From the NCBI GenBank assembly GCA_030278955.1, contig JAOANR010000006.1, positions 53,720,915-53,784,914 of the forward strand: 64,000 bases of DNA. Direction: 5' to 3'. Numbering within the stretch: the first letter of the stretch is position 1; the number at the start of each line of letters is the position of its first letter. Below, piece by piece: positions 21,742-31,747 of the stretch. A model generated the notes under the pieces. It saw nothing but the letters and a program-made list of their open reading frames with translations. It did no database searches and was not told where the DNA came from. The DNA comes from Hygrophila difformis (taxonomy: Eukaryota > Streptophyta > Magnoliopsida > Lamiales > Acanthaceae). Made by a program: the position numbers and the translations under genes.

Positions 21742-22777
21742 TGATAATGGCCAAAATTGACCATTATTTTCAATCTATTTCCGTATTTAAATATGGACAT
21801 TTGATCGCATTCCGGCCTTATTTAAATAAGAAAGCAGTTGAATTTGACAGATATTTATAATTTTGTATAAATAATAAGTTGGTATTGAAAAATACAAAAA
21901 TACTACTATTTTATTAATTTTATGTTGAGAAAATACAAAAACACGACAAAATTTAAAGTGTATTATTTGTACAACTTTAATTTAATTGACATACACTTTT
22001 ATATATATACTAGTTGAAAAGCTGTGCAAATGCACAGCGAACTGAGGGGTACAACCGCCCATGGGGGAAAAAAAAATAATTGTAGTTAAGCGTACGTGGA
22101 TTCTTTATATGATACTTATTTTGTTTAAAAGCAAGTACGCATAACTAAGTCAAATTTAGAGGATATAAAATGGTGAATAAACCCGAGCAGCAGGGTTTAA
22201 AGTCTGTCATTTGAGTTCGGCTTAATGGCCACAGATTTATTGAACAGGGCATGACTGGTGCAGGGAAGGTGTGAAAGTGGAGTAGATGAAAGAGTAAACA
22301 AGTAAAAATAACATTATGGCAAATCATTCAGCAAGTTTATGAACCCGAAACACTACTTCAATCATTCAGTAAGTCCTCGAGTAAGAAGCCAAAACAAATA
22401 CAATACTGGCAATTATACAGTTATTTAGAATAGTTGCACTCTTCATGGCAGTGAACAAAAGAAATACAGTCAACATACCAGTGAGTGAACGCAGCACATT
22501 TTTCGAGGTTTGCAGAACGGGCTGTATTGATTCATGAAAAGGTCCAGATGTAGCGGAGCGCAGGTGCTGTGCATTACGTTTGTCTAACCTTATTCTTAGT
22601 TGGCAAATAGAATGGCTCGAACACAAGAGGAAAAGGAGTATCCAGCCTACATACTCTCGACACTGGAGCTTCCAATTGCCAATCATATGTATTCGACATC
22701 ACTTAATTGTAACAAATATAGAACAACATACTGAAATGAGATTAGGAAGAAAACCTCCAAGCATTTGCAGTGTTTAC

Positions 22778-24003
22778 CCTAAAAAAGCAGCGTTCTACTA
22801 TGGCCGCAGAAATTTCTGCACCAAATCCACCTATTCTTGGAGCTTCATGACTAACCTGTTCATTTTGCAGTAAAACATCATAGAGGGCAAAAAATTGAAT
22901 AACAATGCTATTACTAATGAAAATTAAGTGTATCATTGAGAAATAAATCTCACCAAAAGTCTCCCAGTTTTACTGACTGAGGCCTCAACAGTTTCTTTGT
23001 CCCAAGGAATTCGAGTTCTTAAGTCTATGAGCTCACATGAGATACCATCCTAACAACACACGACCATCATTTGCAAAGATGTTAAATAACCAAAAGAAGA
23101 AATTGTTACTGATAGAATACTCGAAGAATTTCTTCTTCTTTTTTTGGTACAAATATAAATCTAATGCGACAGATGGAAATTTGGGACCTAAAACAATAAT
23201 AAAATAATACTCCATAATTAATAAAAACAAAATAGAGATTGCATTATAATGTTTAAAATCATCTGCATGATTTTTTGCTATTGTGTTGTACACTTATACA
23301 CATTCACACCCAATATAAAATATTTCAAAACTGCTTGCCACTTGCATACACATAAATATGTGGTCTCAATGCATTCAATAGTCGGTCAATTGATTGAAAA
23401 AGCAGGATGATCACACACGCATTTCACATGCTATACCCCAAAAATTCTTAACTGCACATCAGTGCATTCGCCGATGACTGCCATATCAATTCGTCTAGTT
23501 AGCTCTAAGGATCAATAACAAAAATGCACTGCACTATTTCATACAAACAAGATGTCCACCGAGCATTGTGAATGCTGAGGAAAGGAAATTGCTATTGGAG
23601 AATTCAAATGTTCTCCAAGACCAGAGCAAAGGAAAACTCTCTGTATTTACGCACTACATATTTGCAGTGCTTTAACAAAAGAAAACAAAAATTTTAATAC
23701 AATATTTAAATTATAGTAATTTATAAACTACAATGAATTTAAGAAATATCTTTAAGTGTAGCATATTACACTAATAGATAACAATCCACAATCAAGGTAC
23801 TTTTGTTTGGGGTTTCAAATAATTAGGTAATGAAATATCCTTCAAAAATAAATAATAGAAGACCATGCAAAACGGAAAAGGAAAATGGATGTATCATGCA
23901 GAGCAGTATTATCTACCTTCTCAGCTTCAATATAGGCCTGCTCCAAAATAGAGAGCTGAACTCCCCAACCAACTAATGTTATGTCACTACCTCCACGCAT
24001 TAC
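22778..24003 (-). pseudogene. BCKDHB: captured fragment of branched-chain 2-oxoacid dehydrogenase E1-beta gene
   Basis: Three exon-like blocks with splice signals are read on the minus strand. At 24003-23917: [20 protein letters not shown]. At 23049-22954: [20 protein letters not shown]. At 22857-22778: VSHEAPRIGGFGAEISAAIV followed by ERCFF. These match the C-terminal transketolase part of 2-oxoisovalerate dehydrogenase subunit beta, a mitochondrial enzyme of branched-chain amino acid breakdown. Acceptor and donor sites (ag|G, G|GT) are preserved around the first two exons. The N-terminal half and the last exons are missing, so no enzyme can be made. It lies nearest the Helitron 3' end. Confidence 0.8.
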
Positions 24004-24185
24004 CTGGACATTGCAATTTTTTTTAGACTAATAAGATCATCCATCAACGATGAGACAAAAACGAGTGTAGTACCTCTGCCTCAGATAATGGCAACATGTA
24101 ATGAACCATAATACATCATCTCAGGGAGATCTCACAAAGGATTTATATATGTACAGCCACATTCAATTCACGACAGAACAAAAAA

Positions 24186-24890
24186 TGCTCACCAGAAGGT
24201 CCTTTTAAGATTGACAAGGCCTCCCGAAGATAATTCTGATATTGTACAATGCTTTCCTTATAAACTTCACATTCGTCTTGAATCATCAGAGCACTCCCAA
24301 GGAAAATTTTAATGGCCTACAATAAAAGAATCAACCGATGAACTGATGATTAAAAAAGGAACTATCTTGACTAACCACTCATCAGCACATTTCAAAGGTA
24401 TGGCTATCCAAGGTTAATTAAATTTTAACAAAGAAAATCAAGCTGCTTGCAGTGTGAACAAACCGACCATAAAATTATAAATTATTTAAAGCATGAAGTT
24501 AGGATGTAAATCGACCTCCTGAGCACAAACGACGCCAAGACTATCAAGGCAGGACAATATGTTTTCATGACTATCGGCCAGTCTATCCGGAAGTGACTTG
24601 TGCTTATTGGCTGTCTCCATGTACAGACTTGGGAGTGAATCAAGGCATTCAAGTAAACCAAGAAACTGTTCAAAAGAAGAAAAATAAGGTGTTTTCATAA
24701 GTACCTGCCAAACATGCAAGGATTGCAACTTTATACAGATAAGTAAAAATTCACCTTGAATTTTATAGATGTTAATTTCGTTTTCAATTCCAAATTCAGA
24801 GTATGCGGAGCATTGTAAAATCTAAATTTTCTCTTTGCTGAAGGGACACATTTTTCAAGCTGAGTGCTCTCCTCAACTATATAAACCTAT
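24186..24890 (-). pseudogene. captured exons, probably from a Dicer-like (DCL2/DCL4-type) gene
   Basis: Three minus-strand exon-like blocks are seen: 24890-24745 (KFRFYNAPHTLNLELKTKLT), 24716-24520 (FLGLLECLDSLPSL, then ENILSCLDSLGVVCAQE) and 24315-24186 (AIKIFLGSALMIQDECEVYK, then REALSIL). The series resembles the segment following the helicase domain of plant Dicer-like proteins (family pattern: carboxylate-rich helix, 'CL(D/E).LG', then a helix ending in 'EAL'). I make this match from memory of the pattern, so it is uncertain. The order and spacing fit a multi-exon gene fragment lying between the TOPLESS-like and E1-beta pieces. Confidence 0.4.
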
Positions 24891-25035
24891 GTCAACCCAT
24901 GGAAAACCATTATGAATCAACTGTGAGTAAATTGTACAACAATCAGCTTTCCATCTATGGTCAATGCAAGTCACAGGAGCAACCATGCATTATGCACATG
25001 CACCTTATACCTTAGAAAAGAAATGCTACATACAT

Positions 25036-26265
25036 GAAATTCCTAGGCATCAAAAGCGGAGTTATTCCTTTGTATAGATCTTCATTAAAAGTGGAGCACA
25101 GTTTCAGGTCATTCACCAGAATCTCAACAGCCTTCGCCTTTTCTTGCCTGACATTAATTAAAAAAAGGGGAACAAAAGTGAGTGAAGCAGAATAGTAGGA
25201 TCCATTTTAATTACTTTAAAAAATAATTATCATACCAATATTAAGTAATGCATTAAAATATCAGATTTTAGATTACTGATCAAGAGCTTCGAGATATTTC
25301 TGATTTCTTATTTCAAAAATATCTTCATGGAGTGTTTATTGTCATCGACTTTAGTAAAAACGGACAAGTACTTCTCCACTTCATCCCACTCACCAGCATA
25401 AACTTTCTCCTCAAAGTATTTCATGCTGAAGTAAAAACCTGACTCCTGCTCAAGCCTACAATAAGACAGCCAAATGTATTATCAGTAAATCGACACATGC
25501 TCAGAAAAGCATTACAGGGATTTGTTTAAAGGCATCATCATTCAATAAATACAAGTCATTGCGCTGTTAGAGAATTGCTATAAAGAGTTAACAGGGGAAC
25601 CCGCTACATACACTACCACCTACCTACTAAACTCCATGTACTGCGAGGCTTCAAACCGCTACATTATTACAGCGGTACGTTAACTCAGTATAACCACCAA
25701 AATAAGTTTTCGGTTTAGGTTTTCATCCCCAATTAAGTCACTTACCGCCTCAACATCCATTAAAAAGCAGAGGGTTTGCTGAATATAATTATGTACCAAT
25801 AGGTCGGCACAAATCCCATTGAAATTTCTACAATTCAAACTGAAATTGTCAAGGCACAAAAAAATTGGATAATAAACAACCGGAGTGCATCACACAGTTT
25901 AAATGATTTCTAGGTTGACGGCTCATCACATCCATTTTCAAACTAATAAAATATCCAAAAAACCAAAAACTGAAGGTCAATTCCTGCCTTATCCTTTCCC
26001 GTTACAAACAGCTTAATCACCTGTCTCAACAACCCCACGGTTGCGTTAAAAACAAAAAACCATCAATACAGCACGCTCATAACCACAAATAACTTTTACA
26101 AAATAAAAATAAATAAATAAATAAAAACCAGATAAGAGAATTAAAAACCCAATAATACCGAGGAAAAGGGCGTGAAGAAACATACCTATGAACCGACTCC
26201 TTAAATTTCTTCGCCTCGAGGAACTGAAGAATTAAGAACACCAATTCCCTACTAAGTGACGACAT
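25036..26265 (-). pseudogene. TPL: captured 5' part of a TOPLESS-like co-repressor gene
   Basis: Exon 1 at 26265-26186 reads MSSLSRELVFLILQFLEAKK, FKESVHR, the LisH start of TOPLESS family co-repressors. It ends at a GT donor after codon phase H-R. Exon 2 at 25455-25277 continues LEQESGFYFSMKYFEEKVY, AGEWDEVEKYLSVFTKVDD. Exon 3 at 25147-25036 reads QEKAKAVEILVNDLKLCSTF, NEDLYKGITPLL. These cover LisH, CTLH and the start of the CRA region, which binds EAR-motif repressors. The intron positions are kept. A base loss in exon 2 (25305-25325 area) disturbs the frame after SMKI. The WD40 repeats are absent. An upstream in-frame ATG adds ten residues (MESELGKELQ) not expected in the family. Confidence 0.88.
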
Positions 26266-26299
26266 TTGTAATTCTTTCCCCAGCTCAGATTCCAAAATC

Positions 26300-27890
26300 C
26301 CGCGCCAATCAACAGATTACAGATCCAGAAAACCTAAAATCCCCAAAATTCAAGAATAAACAAACAATTAATGAAACTCAAGAATAAACCAACATTTATA
26401 CCAAAAATCCCCAAAATTTAAGAGCACTCCTCTTGAACTTCCCTTCCATTTTTCGCAGGTTGTCCAAGCTCAAGGACGCGTTCAGATTGGCCGAGGTGGT
26501 CGCGGCCACCTTGGCCCCCCCGACCCCTTCAGGATTGAACAATAACTTGGCTTCGTCCGCCAGTCAGTGCATTGAAGAAGCTCAATCCATTTGGCCACTT
26601 TAGGTCATTTTCGTGATCCCCACCGATCATGTCCTCCATTCAGGATTCAGATGAATGTGACATTAAGAACATGTGGGTTTCATCTCTGGTCCCCTGTCAG
26701 GGCGTCACAAGCCTGCCCGAATGTGGAAAATTCGGGGAAGCCAGCATGTGGGAGGCTGACGGGATCTCAATTGGTCTTGGCCCCCAATTGAACAGGGGAG
26801 GGGGCGGCCGAATTGGCATTTCCGGCTGCTTTAGAGTTGCTGTGGAGGAGGACGAGGCATTCCGAGTTGAAGAAAAGAGCCGTGATAGGTAAAATCCAAA
26901 ATGATAGCCTAAGGATTCGAAAATGTGTCTCATGGCCAGCACAAATGGAGGTCCTCAGGTATCTGAACACAATTAGGGCATCCTCAATCAGGTTCAAGTC
27001 TATTGTTATAACAATATTGGTATGGGGAAATGAAACTAACCCACAATCTTGCAAGAACCAAGTTGCAGAAGACCATGTCCTGCTTGAATAACAGCAATAG
27101 TCTAGAAAAGAAAAAATCAAAAGGTGGTATCTTTGTAACAAAGAAAACCTGAAGGAGAAAAACAATGTAAGAAGGGCACTATAAGGACCTGAATGCCTGA
27201 CTTAAACTGTTCAGTCCACTCTGGAGGTAGCTGCCATTAATAAATCAGAGGAGGGTTTCATCAATCATTCAAACACAGTAATTTGAGAAGCACAATAATT
27301 GGGAAATTGAAAGTCCACTTTCTATGAACCAAGAATCTCTACATACAAAAAAAGTATTACTTGAAAAAACGAGGGCCACAAAATCTAAATTGCTGGTTAA
27401 TCACAAACCAATATGAACACTGCACACAGGCAACACTGCCTACACGTAATTGAATTAGTAAAATAGAGCTAATTAATACATAAGGCATCAAATGAACTCT
27501 GCCAGTAGTTGGAGATGTTTAGTTCACATTCTGTTGGCTCCTTGAAAACCCATATATGGCATTTATCAGAAGCCACTTTTCCCATCAAACTGCAACAAAT
27601 ATTTTCACCCAATCAACCACAATCCATAAAGACTCACCACCAGCCCTCCTCGCGTAATTTAACGGTGGCTGGCAAATCAAATGTAAGAACAATTAGCATA
27701 GTCCATTACAGCTAACAAACATCATCAAAGAAGTAGAATCACCACAAAACAAGGAAGAAACCGTGAAAAAATTGTACACACATATATATAAATATATTTC
27801 ACGTGAATTGAAGTAAATAAACTGGGTCAACCGGCTAAAAATCAACAAGCTCCAGAGGGTTGCGGTTACCACGATGGAAGCCGGATGTCC
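26300..27890 (-). other. Helitron I interior without recognised genes
   Basis: The stretch upstream of the TOPLESS-like start has a GC-richer patch (26440-26880) with short open frames on both strands and no recognised motif. The rest is AT-rich. Parts may be promoter or leader sequence captured with the gene fragments. Confidence 0.4.
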
Positions 27891-27894
27891 CAAT

Positions 27895-28210
27895 CAACCC
27901 TAGAAAATGGGGGCTGACACCGCGGCGGGGGCACCGCGACGGGCAGCGGCGTGATAAGCAACCCCAAACCTAACGGAGAAGCAGGCGGGCGCACCTAGCA
28001 AGGGAAATTTGGGTGAATTGAAGGCGGAAAGCTACCAAAATCACCCGGAAATTAACCCTAGAAAATGGGGGCTGACACCGCGATGGGGCCACCGCGACGG
28101 GCGGCGGCGTGGTAAGCAACCCCAAACCTAACGGAGAAGCAGGCGGGCGCACCTAGCAAGGGAAATTTGGGTGAATTGAAGGCGGAAAGCTACCAGAATC
28201 ACCCGGAAAT
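27895..28210. repeat. 158-bp tandem duplication near the Helitron I 5' end
   Basis: tagaaaatgggggctgacac occurs at 27901 and 28059, and the following 150 bp are nearly identical (few substitutions, for example gcggcgggggc against gcgatgggggc). The unit is GC-rich and contains ctaacggagaagcaggcggg. Confidence 0.85.
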
Positions 28211-28544
28211 GAACAGGGAGGGCATGGATAGCGCCGGCGGACGGTGGAATGAAAGGAAACCCGGAACACAGCGGGATGCGCGGGGAGATGGCGAGAGCAA
28301 AGGTCCGTATCCTGAAATCCCAATCGCAACAGCCCCACGAAGAACGGAATCCCACCGGACGGGATTAGGGCAGAAATGCCCAGCGGATCGAAGAGAAATG
28401 CCCAATGGATGAAGAAACCAGAATAATAGGTGTAGAACCCGACCCATGATATTGGACGGACAAGATTTTCAATTGGAATTGTGATCCAACGACGAGCAAT
28501 GAAATTAAATGCTGGGAACTACATGGCCAAATTCTCTTATAAGA

Positions 28545-28681
28545 TAGAGATCCCATCCGACGGTGTAGAATCAAATTGGATATGATCGAACGGTTGAATT
28601 TGTAATTGGAGGAGGCACGGAAACCTAGGGAACTCCTCTTATAATATAGGCACGGAAACCTAGGGAACTCCTCTTATAATA
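28545..28681 (-). mobile_element. Helitron-like 5' end relic next to Helitron I
   Basis: Beyond the Helitron I 5' end, the minus strand has TATTATAAGAGGAGTTCCC at 28681 and once more at about 28646, within a 35-bp tandem repeat (ggcacggaaacctagggaac...). These resemble the true 5' ends TCTTATAAGAG at 28544 and 58254. This is either the relic of an older Helitron or a previous 5' end of the same one. Confidence 0.45.
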
Positions 28682-28771
28682 TATAGAGAAGATATATAAA
28701 AAAAGAATAGAAAACAATTAATTAAAATTAAATGGAATGCAGGTGGGCCCCGCGTCTTCTTCTTCCCCAAA

Positions 28772-29512
28772 TTGAATTTGGGAAACAGCCGACCATCTCT
28801 TCAATTTCCTCCGGCGACCTCAGTCTCACTCCGGTCACCATCTCCGCCTGCTCCAGTTAGACCAAACAGCCCGCTGCCTGCCACTCCTCGCCGTCAGTCA
28901 CCGTCAGTCGCTTCCGGAAAAGTTGAAACACCGAGCTCTGCCACTGCTCACTTCTTCAACCTCCAGTTGCAGCCGGAAGCCTCGCCAGAATCATCTTCAC
29001 CACCACCGCAGCCCGAGCTCCGGCGAATCTCCCCCTCCATCACCACCGCTGTTCCAAACCTCCATTTCCGGCGAACACACAAGCAGCAGCTTCAAAACCC
29101 GGCGTCTCTCCGGCGTCTCAATCCAACTCCGTCCAATATCGCGGCAGTCACCATCTCTGGCCGCAACCTCCTTGTCCAACCATCACCGTTTCTGCAACTC
29201 CGGCGAAGCGGAGCTCCAACCATCTTCCTCATCACCAACCGGCGCATCCATCTCCTCTCCCAACACCTCCTGCCTTCACCACCGAAGACCACCATGGCAG
29301 CAAGCTCTCCGTCCTCCACTCCTCCGTCCCAGATCTGCCATCCTCGCAGCCTCCATCGTTTCCGGCGACGGGTTCCAAATTTATCCGGTCATCTTCTCCA
29401 GTCAGCCACTGCCGACTCTTCCTCCGCCATGGCCACCTTCGCTGCATTCATTTCCGGCAGAAGAAGAAGAAGCCTCCGGTTAAGGCCCACACAAGAGCTA
29501 AACCTTGAATGA
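28772..29512 (+). CDS. doubtful proline/serine-rich open frame inside LTR2
   Basis: 246 codons are open from ATG 28772 to 29512, with low-complexity composition (proline, serine, arginine). A second frame (28923-29483) and minus-strand frames are also open, which is what a CCG/TCC-rich stretch produces by chance. There is no domain or signal peptide. LTR1 has no equivalent block at this place. I list it because of its length, but I regard it as probably non-coding. Confidence 0.15.
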   Translation: MNLGNSRPSLQFPPATSVSLRSPSPPAPVRPNSPLPATPRRQSPSVASGKVETPSSATAHFFNLQLQPEASPESSSPPPQPELRRISPSITTAVPNLHFRRTHKQQLQNPASLRRLNPTPSNIAAVTISGRNLLVQPSPFLQLRRSGAPTIFLITNRRIHLLSQHLLPSPPKTTMAASSPSSTPPSQICHPRSLHRFRRRVPNLSGHLLQSATADSSSAMATFAAFISGRRRRSLRLRPTQELNLE

Positions 29513-29597
29513 GAAGAGGAAGAGAGAGAAAAAAAGTTCAGAAAGTAAGAAGAGAAGGTCTGGGCTCTGGGGAAAAGTTTGAGAACAGAAAAGAAAA

Positions 29598-30046
29598 TTA
29601 CGACGAGATGGGGGAGTGAAAAAAATGTACGACGCTAAACTATCTAGGGTCGTAAATGAGGGAATAAAAGCTACGACGTGAGACTAAATGCTACGACGCT
29701 AAGCAGGATAAGGTCGTAAAGGAGGATAATGGATCACGTCGTAACAAGAGGGATCACGTCGTAAGAGAGAAGAAGCACTCTAGCGTCGTAAAATAGGAAG
29801 AAAAGAGAATTCACATGACACCCATACTCCACCAAATTCAATTTCTCACATGTGTAATGACTCAGGAAGTCCAGGCACCTGTGGTCCGGCTGAGACAAAA
29901 ATCTTTGTTTTTTTCCTCTAGACTCCAAGGCCTGTCCCCTCCCGCGTAAAACCCCAAAATGTATGCACAATGATAGCTACGACGCCAGACCAACTCTCCA
30001 ATTTTTAGTGTTACGACGTCAAACAATTTGAGGATCACGTCGTAAT
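29598..30046. repeat. array of CACGTCGTAA / TACGACGCTA motifs upstream of the LTR2 promoter
   Basis: About twelve half sites occur in 450 bp (tacgacgctaa, ggtcgtaaa, ctacgacgtgag, atcacgtcgtaa twice, tagcgtcgtaaa, ttacgacgtcaa). Both orientations are mixed. Many contain an ACGT core, the centre of plant bZIP sites. The array occupies the same position relative to the TATA box as the unrelated AATTCGGTCT array in LTR1. Confidence 0.8.
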
Positions 30047-30080
30047 GAACCTAATGGACATGGGGTTTTCCCCTCTCACC

Positions 30081-30089
30081 TATAAATAG
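30081..30089 (+). promoter_or_regulatory. probable LTR2 TATA box
   Basis: TATAAATAG at 30081 lies 35 bp after the upstream motif array. About 1.67 kb separate it from the conserved 3' LTR block, almost the same as in LTR1. A long A tract (30163-30185) and the tagttagtttag sequence near 30209, similar to 5217-5235 in LTR1, follow in the presumed leader. Confidence 0.55.
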
Positions 30090-30778
30090 TTGCCTCCCTC
30101 TCCTTGAATATCAGCTCCCATTTTTGAAACAGTGCCCAGGTACTGTTGGTGGGATGCTCACAAGAAAAAAAAAAAAAAAAAAAAAAGAAAGAAAGAAAAA
30201 ATTCTAGATAGTTAGTTTAGCTTAATTTCTGTAATGTAAATTAATTTCTGTTAGTTTTAGTTATAGATTAGTTTGTGAACGGTGGTTTTGAATCATTTTA
30301 GAGTAGTAATTTCCATATTTTAAAGCTTTGTAGTGTAGAAATAATTTGGGAACACCCAAATAATGTGTTTTTCTTAAATTTTTATTGCTTTGGATGATAT
30401 ACAAGAAAATGGCTCCAAAAAATCTGTCATGGATTCTCTCCCATTATGCTTACTGTTTTGGTTTTGTATTTTGGGTCACTTGACCATTTTTTTATTTTTT
30501 AGTTTTAGTTAGGTTTTAAATGCCTTCCTAGATTTAATAAATGCTCAAATACTTGACATTCATCCATTTGATGATTTATTAGTTTAGGTTTTGTTTAGAT
30601 TTTCGTTTCTAGTTATGTTTTAGTTTATTTTTAATTTAGTAGTAGTTTTTATTTTATTTTTGATATTGTCCTTATCTTTATTTTTAGGATTAGTATAATA
30701 GATCTAAAAATAGATGATATTCATGTATTTGTGCATATTAAAAAATTGAGGTTCTTGAATATTGTTTTGGGCACACTG

Positions 30779-31382
30779 CCACGTCGGGACACGCATAGTG
30801 TCACGACGTAATTGGTTTTCATCACCAAAAATGGTGTTCTTGAACCAAATATATATATATATATTATATAAAAAAATTCCATTTCTTGCATTGCAATGCA
30901 TCACGCCGTAACCCCACGGGTTGCGACGTAATACTCACGTTGTAATCCCACGGATCACGACGTAATTTTTGCATTGCAATGTAAGACCCAAAATATTTTA
31001 TTCTTCACCAAAAATTTATCTACGACGCTAGACACACGATGTGATCCTAGGATCACGTCGTAATTTAATGCCTAACGTTGTACTCTCTCTTTTTCAAAAA
31101 AAAAAAAAAAAAAAAAAAACCTTCTAAATTTAGAACTTACGACACTAGACTCACGATGTGATCCTAGGATCACGTCGTAATTCCTTTGCCTAGCGTCGTA
31201 ACCCCTTATTTTCTAACCTACATGGACGACGTCACACCTACGACGTGAACCTTGTTTCACGACGTAATTAAGGTTAGCGTCGTACATAACACTCTTTTAT
31301 TCCAGAAATTCAAAAAATCTTCACTCACCCATGACGTCGCTAGCCTCACGACGTGATCCTAATTCTGTCTAGCGTCGTAAAA
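30779..31382. repeat. CACGTCGTAA / TAGCGTCGTA array downstream of the LTR2 promoter
   Basis: About twenty half sites occur in 600 bp. Two long near-perfect palindromes, cacgatgtgatcctaggatc plus acgtcgtaat, are centred at about 31049 and 31167 and contain CCTAGG in the middle. Others pair as ctacgacgtgaa with tttcacgacgtaat (31237-31268). If transcription starts after 30081, these lie in the RNA and could form hairpins. Confidence 0.8.
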
Positions 31383-31747
31383 TGGCACCCTTTTTGTCAA
31401 ATTTTTATTCTCCGTCTCATCTCATTAATTAATTGAACATTTGTATTAATATTTTCAGGTTGAAATCCAATGATCTCAACCAAGGATTAATTTGATATAA
31501 AGATTTTTGTTCAATTCCATTAAAAGACTTTTGTACAAAAATAAAATAAAATTAAACTCTTATGTTCTAAGCATATAATCTGGACTGTAATTAATTATGG
31601 AATGAGAGATTATTTAGACCATAAAGAGCAACTATGGAATAATTTCCATACCTTGAATGAGAAACCAATGTCTCTCATACAAGATTATTTTTTCTTTTAT
31701 TAAAATTCCAAAAATATTCTCTTATTTTATTCTGTCTTTCCCGTGTT

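Larger units (their letters stand above)
22010..28544 (-). mobile_element. non-autonomous Helitron I with captured gene fragments
   Basis: Read on the minus strand, it starts with TCTTATAAGAG at 28544 after a host A. It ends with the hairpin GCTGTGC-attt-GCACAGC (near 22021-22038), an 11-nt spacer and CTAG at 22013-22010 before a host T. These are the hallmark ends of Helitrons (5' TC, 3' hairpin plus CTRR, A/T insertion). Two more minus-strand elements with the same end types occur at 53156-58254 and from 58260. No Rep/helicase ORF is seen. Cargo in 5' to 3' order is TOPLESS-like, probable Dicer-like and E1-beta exons, all in sense. It sits inside LTR2. Confidence 0.8.

Noticed and set aside
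21737..21743. LTR2 starting at the TG of TGTTTTGATAA (21737)
   Set aside because: With that start there is no target duplication; starting at 21742 gives a perfect TGTTT duplication and matches the LTR1 start.
22742..26295. A functional host gene for TOPLESS or E1-beta dehydrogenase
   Set aside because: Only partial exon sets are present, with frame damage, between Helitron termini and next to exons of an unrelated gene.
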